Assembly: GCA_020063545.1 (NCBI GenBank)
Contig: JAGUUF010000013.1
Coordinates: 1 to 8,170, forward strand
Length of the DNA: 8,170 nucleotides
Reading direction: 5' to 3'
Source: Cytophagales bacterium
GTDB taxonomy: Bacteria; Bacteroidota; Bacteroidia; Cytophagales; Cyclobacteriaceae
Position numbers and translations under genes: made by a program. Position 1 is the first letter of the stretch, and every line of letters starts with the position of its first letter. The notes under the pieces are model-generated. The model was given only the letters and a program-made list of their open reading frames with translations, was not told where the DNA came from and did not search any database. This document shows, one piece after another, positions 1 to 5,318 of this stretch.

Positions 1-2
1 CC

Positions 3-230
3 CAGCTGGCGCTTCGCAACGGACAGGACAAGCCTGACGTGTGGGTTGCCTACAAAGGGCTGATTTATGATGTTACCAACTCGCGGTTATGGAAAACCGG
101 TAAGCATTACGAGCACTGGGCCGGGCAGGACCTGACAGACGAGTTGAAGGATGCACCGCATACCGAAAAGGTGTTTGATAAATTTAAAATCATTGGAAGG
201 CTGGAGTCGTCCTACGACTTCAAGTCGTAG
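3..230 (+). CDS. Cytochrome b5-like heme-binding domain protein, 3' part
   Basis: The frame is open from the left edge, so the start lies outside the window; a GTG at 39 is internal to the domain and is not the start. The visible 75 residues match a compact cytochrome b5-like domain, with WVAYKGLIYDVT followed by GKHYEHWAGQDLTDEL and APHTEKVF. The histidines in the last two blocks are the likely axial heme ligands, by family pattern. Such small proteins are probable electron carriers or heme binders; the partner is unknown. I see no signal peptide or membrane segment in the visible part. The domain appears to finish around FKIIGRLE. The last seven codons, SSYDFKS, and the TAG stop are encoded by the 33-nt palindrome at 205-237, so the C-terminus has probably been rewritten by insertion of that repeat (inference). 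Function beyond heme binding is not claimed. Confidence 0.85.
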   Translation, partial: QLALRNGQDKPDVWVAYKGLIYDVTNSRLWKTGKHYEHWAGQDLTDELKDAPHTEKVFDKFKIIGRLESSYDFKS

Positions 231-237
231 GACGACT
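205..237. repeat. REP-like perfect palindrome, left copy
   Basis: The left arm AGTCGTCCTACGACTT (205-220) is the exact reverse complement of 222-237, around a single central C. Each arm is itself a small dyad: GTCGT-cct-ACGAC on the left and GTCGT-agg-ACGAC on the right. It therefore could form one long stem or two short hairpins. It supplies the stop codon (228-230) of the cytochrome b5-like gene and ends 7 nt before the transposase ATG. It matches the copy at 777-809 in 29 of 33 positions. GTAG, the tetranucleotide type recognised by characterised RAYTs, occurs at 227-230, and its complement CTAC at 212-215. Confidence 0.92.
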
Positions 238-244
238 GATTAAA

Positions 245-802
245 ATGCACCCATTGCAGTTCTACCATATTTTCAACAGGGGTAATAACAGGCAACCTGT
301 CTTTTTTCAGAAAAGGAATTATTCTTTTTTTCTGGCCAAAGCAAGGACATACTTGCTTAAACATGGCGATATTCTGGCGTATTGCCTGATGCCGGATCAT
401 TTTCATTTTCTTTACTATACGAGGGAGGATTTTAATAGCACTTTTTTTTCAAAAGACTTTAGAATCATGCTGAGTTCTTATACACGGGCAATAAACATTC
501 AGGAAAACCGGGTTGGGAATTTGTTTCAGCAACACAGTAAGTTTAAACTGCTGGAGGATCCGGCTTATTGCCTGACCTGCGTGCATTACACTCATCAGAA
601 TCCGATGAAAGCGGGATTAGTTCATAAAATGGAGAATTGGGAACACTCATCATTTAACGACTATTATCGGGGGCGTGATGGTTTGGTAAACACTAAACTG
701 GCAATTCGATTACTTGATATTCCCGGGAATCCTGAGCAATTTTATTCGTTAAGTTATACTGTTAAAATTTTTGATGAGCCGTCCTACGACTTTGAGTCGT
801 AG
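245..802 (+). CDS. REP-associated tyrosine transposase (RAYT, Y1/IS200-like)
   Basis: This 185-residue protein has the RAYT pattern. The N-terminal block FYHIFNRGNNRQPVF (6-20) leads to the HUH motif in YCLMPDHFHFL, with H52 and H54 as the metal ligands. YTHQNPMKAGL follows, where Y115 is the likely nucleophilic tyrosine by family pattern. Such enzymes nick and rejoin single-stranded DNA at REP palindromes and are usually single-copy, domesticated relatives of IS200/IS605 transposases. Here the cognate sites are probably the palindromes at 205-237 and 777-809. The right palindrome encodes the last residues (PSYDFES) and the TAG stop. The motifs and reading frame look intact. The ATG lies 7 nt after the left palindrome with no Shine-Dalgarno sequence. 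Base composition is lower in GC than the neighbouring genes. Confidence 0.92.
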   Translation: MHPLQFYHIFNRGNNRQPVFFQKRNYSFFLAKARTYLLKHGDILAYCLMPDHFHFLYYTREDFNSTFFSKDFRIMLSSYTRAINIQENRVGNLFQQHSKFKLLEDPAYCLTCVHYTHQNPMKAGLVHKMENWEHSSFNDYYRGRDGLVNTKLAIRLLDIPGNPEQFYSLSYTVKIFDEPSYDFES

Positions 803-809
803 GACGGCT
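777..809. repeat. REP-like perfect palindrome, right copy
   Basis: The left arm AGCCGTCCTACGACT (777-791) is the exact reverse complement of 795-809, with a TTG loop. It differs from the left copy at positions 3, 17, 18 and 31 of the 33. Positions 3 and 31 pair with each other and change together (T-A to C-G), a compensatory change. Position 17 is the centre, and the change at 18 turns a T-A pair into T-G. It supplies the stop of the transposase gene (800-802) and ends 8 nt before the ATG of the kinase gene. Confidence 0.92.
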
Positions 810-817
810 GTAAGAGC

Positions 818-1666
818 ATGATCCTGATAGCAGACAGCGGAGCTTCCAAAACCGATTGGCGCATCATCGGCAGCAACGGTGCTATTGAGCAGGCGCAGTC
901 CATCGGTTATAATCCATACTACCAGCCCATCGAACAATTTGAAACGGAAATACGCGAGGTAGTGCTGCCGCAAGTCAAACATTCGATAAATGAAATTTAT
1001 TATTATGGCACAGGGTGTTCTTCCGATCGCAACCGCCAGTTAATCCGCCAGGTGCTGCAGCGGTATTTTACAAATGCCTACATTGAAATCTGGCACGACC
1101 TGGAAGCAGCAGCCCGCGCACTGTGCGGCCGGGAAGAAGGCATTGCCTGCATCCTCGGTACGGGCGCCAACTCCTGCTATTACGATGGAAAAAAAATTGT
1201 TGAAAACGTAACCTCGCTGGGTTATGTGCTGGGCGATGAAGGCTCGGGTGCATGGATGGGCAAGCGCATACTGGGCGATTACCTGCGCAAAGATTTGCCG
1301 CCCAAACTGTGGGACCAGTTTAAAAAGCGCTTCCCCATGGATCGCGATGAGATCCTGAACCGGGTGTACAGCCAGGACATGCCCAGCCGGTTCCTGGGCA
1401 GTTTTTCGCATTTTATTTTTCAGCACCTGAAAGAACCCTATTGCTACAAACTGGTGTACGAGGGATTCAGCGAGTTTTTTGAGAAGAACATCCTAAAGTA
1501 CGACCGGGCGATGGAATTAAAAGTTCATTTTACCGGGTCGGTGGCTTTTTACTTCAGCGATGTGTTGCGGCAGGTGGCTAACGATAAGGGAATTACCGTA
1601 AAAAATATTCTGGAAAGTCCCATTGCCGGGTTAACGTTGTATCATCAAACAAAAGCACAGGACTGA
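818..1666 (+). CDS. BadF/BadG-family amino-sugar kinase (GlcNAc/MurNAc kinase-like)
   Basis: This 282-residue protein has the ASKHA kinase fold signatures of the BadF/BadG/BcrA family. The N-terminal phosphate-1 loop is DSGASKTDW (6-14). D94 in WHDLEAA is the likely conserved catalytic aspartate. A second glycine-rich loop is GTGANS (114-119), and LGDEGSG (138-144) precedes WMGKRILGDYL. The length fits N-acetylglucosamine kinases of Bacteroidota, and BadF-type kinases acting on MurNAc (MurK) are known next to murQ. The likely reaction is ATP-dependent 6-phosphorylation of GlcNAc or MurNAc in the cytoplasm; the substrate cannot be told from sequence. Its TGA directly abuts the ATG of murQ, so the two are almost certainly cotranscribed and perhaps translationally coupled. 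The right RAYT palindrome occupies the immediate 5' leader, and no strong promoter is visible upstream. Confidence 0.87.
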   Translation: MILIADSGASKTDWRIIGSNGAIEQAQSIGYNPYYQPIEQFETEIREVVLPQVKHSINEIYYYGTGCSSDRNRQLIRQVLQRYFTNAYIEIWHDLEAAARALCGREEGIACILGTGANSCYYDGKKIVENVTSLGYVLGDEGSGAWMGKRILGDYLRKDLPPKLWDQFKKRFPMDRDEILNRVYSQDMPSRFLGSFSHFIFQHLKEPYCYKLVYEGFSEFFEKNILKYDRAMELKVHFTGSVAFYFSDVLRQVANDKGITVKNILESPIAGLTLYHQTKAQD

Positions 1667-2482
1667 ATGCACGAAAGAACAAGCATAACAGAGTCACCCT
1701 CAACCTACGAACGGCTGGAGCGGATGAGCATTCGTGAATTGTTGACGAACATCAACAACGAAGACAAAACTGTTCCACAGGTTGTTGAGAAAGTAATACC
1801 AAAAATAGAAAAACTGGTTGCCGTTATTGTGCGCAGGATGAAGGCGGGCGGCCGGTTGTTTTATATCGGTGCAGGCACCAGCGGCCGCCTTGGTATTGTG
1901 GATGCCAGCGAAATACCGCCAACGTACGGTATGCCGCACGGCCGGGTAATCGGGCTGATTGCGGGTGGCGATAAGGCAATCCGCAAAGCAGTAGAGCATG
2001 CCGAAGATGATCCGAAGCAGGCATGGAAGGATTTAAGGAGGTTTAAGATCAGCAAAAAGGATGTCCTGATTGGTATTGCTGCTTCGGGCCGAACGCCCTA
2101 CGTAGTTGGCGGATTACAGGAGGCGCGTAAAAAGGGCGTCACCACGGCCTGCATCACCTGCAACCCGAAAAGCGAAGTAGCGCGGTTTGCCGATTACCCC
2201 ATTGAAGTAGTGGTGGGGCCGGAATTTGTTACCGGCAGCACCCGCATGAAAGCCGGCACGGCACAAAAGCTGGTGCTCAACATGATTTCCACCACCACCA
2301 TGGTAAAGCTGGGCCGGGTAAAGGGCAACAAAATGGTCGACATGCAGCTTACCAACAACAAACTGATCAGCCGCGGCACGCGGATGATTATGGAGGAGTT
2401 GGGGGTTAATCAACAAAAGGCCTCAGCATTATTGAATAAGTTTGGTTCTGTTCGTAAAGTCCTGAAGTCATCAATGCGTTAG
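1667..2482 (+). CDS. murQ: N-acetylmuramic acid 6-phosphate etherase
   Basis: MurQ cleaves the lactyl ether of MurNAc-6-phosphate to give GlcNAc-6-phosphate and D-lactate, in recycling of peptidoglycan. The 271-residue protein opens with TESPSTYERLERMS and NNEDKTVPQVVE, typical of the family. The SIS-domain block is FYIGAGTSGRLG (65-76), then DASEIPPTYG. E82 and E113 (in AVEHAEDD) fall where the two catalytic glutamates of E. coli MurQ lie, each shifted by one. EFVTGSTRMKAGTAQKLVLN further on is another family signature. The protein is somewhat shorter than E. coli MurQ (298), ending after a C-terminal helical segment, which I do not read as truncation. There is no gap to the kinase gene upstream and only 3 nt to nagB downstream. 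Confidence 0.96.
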   Translation: MHERTSITESPSTYERLERMSIRELLTNINNEDKTVPQVVEKVIPKIEKLVAVIVRRMKAGGRLFYIGAGTSGRLGIVDASEIPPTYGMPHGRVIGLIAGGDKAIRKAVEHAEDDPKQAWKDLRRFKISKKDVLIGIAASGRTPYVVGGLQEARKKGVTTACITCNPKSEVARFADYPIEVVVGPEFVTGSTRMKAGTAQKLVLNMISTTTMVKLGRVKGNKMVDMQLTNNKLISRGTRMIMEELGVNQQKASALLNKFGSVRKVLKSSMR

Positions 2483-2485
2483 TCT

Positions 2486-4387
2486 ATGATTTCCCACAAC
2501 CCGGAAAAAATTCCTGTTAAAAAATTTTTCTCATCCGAAGAAGCCTCCGTTTTCGTTGCTAACGAAATTGCTGCGCTTATCAAAACCCGCCAGCGCGAAA
2601 AGAAACCGTGCGTGCTGGGCCTGGCCACGGGCTCAACGCCCACACGGGTTTACGATGAGCTGGTGATGCTGCACAAAAAGAAAGGCCTCAGTTTTAAAAA
2701 CGTGTACACGTTTAACCTGGATGAGTATTACCCCATGAACCCTGACTCGCTGCAAAGCTATGTTCGGTTTATGCGCGAGTACCTGTTCGATCATATCGAC
2801 ATCCCCCAAAAAAACATCCACATCCCCGATGGCACCGTGGCAAAGGATAAGGTGGCCGCATTCTGTAAGAGTTATGAAAAAAAGATCCAGGACCTCGGGG
2901 GCATTGATGTGCAACTTCTCGGGATTGGGCGCACCGGTCATATCGGGTTTAACGAGCCGGGCTCAACGGAAAAATCGTTTACCCGGCTGATCACCCTCGA
3001 CCATGTTACGCGCATGGATGCAGCCAGCGATTTTTTTGGCGAAGAGAACGTGCCGCGTAAAGCTATTACCATGGGCGTGGGCACCATACTTAAAGCCAAG
3101 CGCATTATCCTGATGGCCTGGGGCGAAGGAAAAGCCTCCATTATTCAAAAGGCGGTGGAGGGCCCCGTTACCGATCAGAACCCGTCATCGTTTTTGCAAA
3201 ATCACCCGAATGCCCTGGTGGTTCTGGATGAAGCGTCATCCTCCGAACTTACAAAAATCAAAACGCCCTGGCTGCTGGATGAAGTGGAGAAATGGAACGA
3301 CAAGCTGGTGCGCAAGGCGGTGGTATGGTTAAGCCAGAAAGTAAATAAGCCGGTGCTCAAACTCACCAACAATGATTACACCGAACACGGCATGGGCGAC
3401 ATCATTACTGAGTACGGTTCGGCCTACCAGGTAAACATTAAAGTGTTCAACGAGTTGCAGCACACCATTACCGGCTGGCCGGGAGGTAAACCCAAAGCCG
3501 ATGACACACATCGCCCTGAACGCGCAAAGCCCTTTCCGAAACGCGTGGTCATTTTTTCGCCCCACCCTGATGATGATGTTATTTCGATGGGTGGCACGTT
3601 CATCCGGCTGGTTGACCAGGGGCATGACGTGCATGTGGCCTACCAGACATCGGGTAACATTGCCGTATTCGATGATGACGTTATCCGCTTTGCCGATTTT
3701 GTAAACGACTTTAGCGAATCGTTTAAACTCAACAAATCAGCCAGCGAAAAACTGCTGAAACAAATAACAGCAACCCTGAAGAAGAAACAGCCTGCCCAGG
3801 TTGACAGTTCCGATGTGATGCAGATCAAAGGACTCATCCGCAGGGGAGAGGCCAAGGCGGCCTGCCGCTATGTGGGGATACCCGAAAGCAACATTCATTT
3901 TCTGGACATGCCGTTTTACGAAACCGGCAAGGTGAAGAAAAAGCCGCTGGGCGAGGAAGACATACGCATTATTGTTAACCTGCTGGAAAAAATAAAACCC
4001 CATCAGATTTATGCCGCTGGCGATCTTTCCGATCCGCACGGCACCCACCGTGTTTGCCTTGCGGCAATTTTTAAAGCCATCGACAGGCTGAAGAAAAAAC
4101 CATGGATGAAGCAGTGTTATGTGTGGCTGTACCGCGGTGCGTGGCAGGAGTGGGACATTGACCAGATTGAAATGGCTGTGCCGCTTAGCCCGGATGAATT
4201 GCTGCGCAAGCGTAAGGCCATCTTTAAGCATCAATCACAAAAAGACAGTGCCCTGTTTCCCGGTGCCGACCAGCGCGAGTTTTGGGTGCGTGCCGAAGAC
4301 CGCAACCATGCAACGGCTGCAGCCTATAACAAACTGGGCCTTGCCGATTACGAAGCCATGGAAGCGTTTGTCCGATACCGGTTTTAG
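2486..4387 (+). CDS. nagB: Glucosamine-6-phosphate deaminase fused to a PIG-L/LmbE deacetylase-like domain
   Basis: This 633-residue protein joins two enzyme domains. Residues about 10-280 are NagB-like: phosphate loop LATGSTPT (46-53), NLDEYYP with D79 at the position of E. coli catalytic Asp72, and GIGRTGHIGFNEPGS with H152 and E157 matching His143 and Glu148. The site of E. coli Asp141 is T150 here. NagB converts glucosamine-6-phosphate to fructose-6-phosphate and ammonia. Residues about 350-600 are PIG-L/LmbE-like, with the zinc motif HPDDD (360-364) and a second histidine motif DPHGTHR (H518, H521). That family removes N-acetyl groups from GlcNAc-type substrates. The fusion, directly downstream of murQ and without nagA in view, suggests the C-terminal domain could deacetylate GlcNAc-6-phosphate or a related amino sugar before the deaminase acts (inference). 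Its stop overlaps that of the convergent SprT-like gene. Confidence 0.92.
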   Translation: MISHNPEKIPVKKFFSSEEASVFVANEIAALIKTRQREKKPCVLGLATGSTPTRVYDELVMLHKKKGLSFKNVYTFNLDEYYPMNPDSLQSYVRFMREYLFDHIDIPQKNIHIPDGTVAKDKVAAFCKSYEKKIQDLGGIDVQLLGIGRTGHIGFNEPGSTEKSFTRLITLDHVTRMDAASDFFGEENVPRKAITMGVGTILKAKRIILMAWGEGKASIIQKAVEGPVTDQNPSSFLQNHPNALVVLDEASSSELTKIKTPWLLDEVEKWNDKLVRKAVVWLSQKVNKPVLKLTNNDYTEHGMGDIITEYGSAYQVNIKVFNELQHTITGWPGGKPKADDTHRPERAKPFPKRVVIFSPHPDDDVISMGGTFIRLVDQGHDVHVAYQTSGNIAVFDDDVIRFADFVNDFSESFKLNKSASEKLLKQITATLKKKQPAQVDSSDVMQIKGLIRRGEAKAACRYVGIPESNIHFLDMPFYETGKVKKKPLGEEDIRIIVNLLEKIKPHQIYAAGDLSDPHGTHRVCLAAIFKAIDRLKKKPWMKQCYVWLYRGAWQEWDIDQIEMAVPLSPDELLRKRKAIFKHQSQKDSALFPGADQREFWVRAEDRNHATAAAYNKLGLADYEAMEAFVRYRF

Positions 4388-5004
4388 ATCAGTGCGGGCT
4401 GAATCAGTTCAACAAGGGCTGCCCGCGGCACCAGGTAATTACGGTTGGTTTTAAGTTCATGGCAATGGAATCGCGTTCTGCGTAATTTCCCCTTTTTAAA
4501 ATACCTGCCACGAAGTTTAAAATGGCTGCCTTCAGTAAGCTTATCCAACAAAATACCGTTAAAGGTAACCGTATCGAACAACCGGAGTTCGCTCATTAGC
4601 TTCGGATCAGAAAAGGTAGAGGCTTTTGGGTTTTGCATGTGTACGATAAGGCACTTCAGCAAGTCGGGCGGAAAAATTTCTAAAGTAAGCAGCGGGGCCA
4701 TAAGCCGCCTGAACTCATGTTTCCACAGCGGGCCATGCGGCTCTACCGACCGGTTGAATCGCTGGTGGACATGGAGGTGGGCTACTTCGTGGATGTAGGT
4801 GATGAGAAACTGGTAGGGGTTAAGGTCGTGGTTGATGGTGATGCGGCAATGCTTTTGCCCTGGTGAAAAGTCGCCAGCCTTGGAATGCCTGGATTTGCTT
4901 AGCCGGAAAGCAAAGGGCTTTAGTCGCCAGAGAGTAAGGCAATATCCAACGGCCTTTTCGGGCAGGTGGCTGGCAAGGGTTTGGCTAAAAGCAGCTTCAG
5001 TCAT
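4384..5004 (-). CDS. SprT-like zinc metalloprotease
   Basis: This 206-residue protein carries YIHEVAHLHVH, with the zinc-metalloprotease HExxH motif at 72-76 (catalytic E73). It is followed by HGPLWKHEF, whose H90 is the likely third zinc ligand, as in SprT/Spartan-type proteases. There is no signal peptide, so it is presumably cytoplasmic. The C-terminal part (RGRYFKKGKLRRTRFHCHELKT) lies where many SprT proteins have a four-cysteine zinc ribbon, but it contains only one cysteine, so the ribbon seems lost or replaced. Relatives may cleave DNA-bound proteins; the target here is unknown. The gene starts 6 nt past the T-run of the lipoprotein terminator, so its promoter must overlap that region or it relies on readthrough. 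Its stop overlaps the nagB stop on the opposite strand. Confidence 0.87.
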   Translation of the reverse strand: MTEAAFSQTLASHLPEKAVGYCLTLWRLKPFAFRLSKSRHSKAGDFSPGQKHCRITINHDLNPYQFLITYIHEVAHLHVHQRFNRSVEPHGPLWKHEFRRLMAPLLTLEIFPPDLLKCLIVHMQNPKASTFSDPKLMSELRLFDTVTFNGILLDKLTEGSHFKLRGRYFKKGKLRRTRFHCHELKTNRNYLVPRAALVELIQPALI

Positions 5005-5009
5005 GCCCT

Positions 5010-5044
5010 AAAAAACAAAAAAGGCTTTAGTTTTTCTAAAGCCT
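5010..5044 (-). terminator. Intrinsic terminator after the small lipoprotein gene
   Basis: Read on the minus strand, AGGCTTTAG (5044-5036) and CTAAAGCCT (5030-5022) form a perfect 9-bp stem around a five-base loop. A T-rich tract, TTTTT-G-TTTTTT, follows (5021-5010). It lies 28 nt after the lipoprotein stop and just before the SprT-like ATG. Confidence 0.82.
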
Positions 5045-5071
5045 CTCCGGAAACAATCGGGTTACGATTGA

Positions 5072-5245
5072 TTACTGTGCTGCAGTGCTGTCAGCGGCAG
5101 TCGAATCAGCAGGGGCTGCTTCTTGAGCCGGTGCTGTTTCTTCCGTAGCAGGTTCAGTAGCAGCTTCTTCAGCCTTCTTACCGCCACATGCCGAAAACGC
5201 GAAAGCAAAGCCACAAACCATTAACAGGGCAAATAACTTTTTCAT
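5072..5245 (-). CDS. Small Ala/Glu/Thr-rich lipoprotein
   Basis: This is a 57-residue protein. The N-terminus MKKLFALLMVCGFAFAF is a short charged start plus a hydrophobic stretch, ending in a lipobox-like SAC with the candidate lipidated cysteine at C20, followed by GGKK. The mature part of about 37 residues is low in complexity, rich in Ala, Glu, Thr, Pro and Asp, and ends in a duplicated ADSTA. It has no recognisable domain. It is probably exported and anchored to a membrane; the role is unknown and I do not assign one. A minus-strand promoter lies about 27 bp upstream of the ATG and an intrinsic terminator 28 nt downstream, so it appears to be a monocistronic unit. That independent framing, together with the signal peptide, argues that the ORF is real despite its size. 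Confidence 0.82.
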   Translation of the reverse strand: MKKLFALLMVCGFAFAFSACGGKKAEEAATEPATEETAPAQEAAPADSTAADSTAAQ

Positions 5246-5271
5246 AGTTTACAGGTGTTTTAAATATGGCG

Positions 5272-5300
5272 CAAATATACTATGAAATACACATGTCAAG
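5272..5300 (-). promoter_or_regulatory. Probable promoter of the small lipoprotein gene
   Basis: On the minus strand, TATATTTG (5279-5272) matches the Bacteroidetes -7 consensus TAnnTTTG. A CTTG (5300-5297) stands 17 nt upstream as an imperfect -33 element, with spacing slightly short of the usual 19-21. The start point would fall near 5265, giving a leader of about 20 nt. Confidence 0.55.
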
Positions 5301-5318
5301 GGGAGGGGGCAAGAATTT

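Larger units (their letters stand above)
205..809 (+). mobile_element. RAYT gene bracketed by two REP-like palindromes
   Basis: A single transposase gene sits exactly between two 33-nt palindromes of one family. The layout is what is expected of a RAYT with its cognate REP sequences. The interior is visibly richer in A and T than the genes on either side, which suggests transfer. I see no convincing target-site duplication outside the palindromes. Just inside them the flanks are weakly similar in inverted orientation (6 of the first 8 positions), too A-rich to be strong evidence. Whether 205-809 moved as one unit, or the palindromes arose around a resident gene, cannot be decided from this copy alone. 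Confidence 0.55.

Noticed and set aside
205..237. Palindromes read as ordinary intrinsic terminators
   Set aside because: No T-run follows on either strand, they overlap the coding sequence, and two near-identical copies flank a RAYT gene, which fits REP elements better.
212..406. Minus-strand frame ending in SSYDLKS within the left palindrome
   Set aside because: It is antisense to the RAYT gene. Its tail resembles the real genes' tails only because the palindrome reads almost the same on both strands.
741..773. Possible promoter for the kinase operon: TTTA, 21 nt, AATTTTTG
   Set aside because: One mismatch in each element within AT-rich coding sequence; too weak to call, although it would start transcription at the right palindrome.
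205..809. CRISPR array
   Set aside because: Only two palindromic repeats exist, separated by a whole transposase gene; there are no regular spacers and no cas genes.
1040..1426. Minus-strand open frame of 128 codons inside the kinase gene
   Set aside because: It is antisense to conserved kinase motifs and shows no domain of its own.
3737..4234. Minus-strand open frame of 165 codons inside nagB
   Set aside because: It lies wholly within the LmbE-like domain coding region, has no recognisable motif, and is best explained as a by-product of the codon bias of the real gene.
4445..4798. Plus-strand open frame of 117 codons
   Set aside because: It is antisense to the SprT-like gene, whose HExxH core and conserved blocks account for this stretch.
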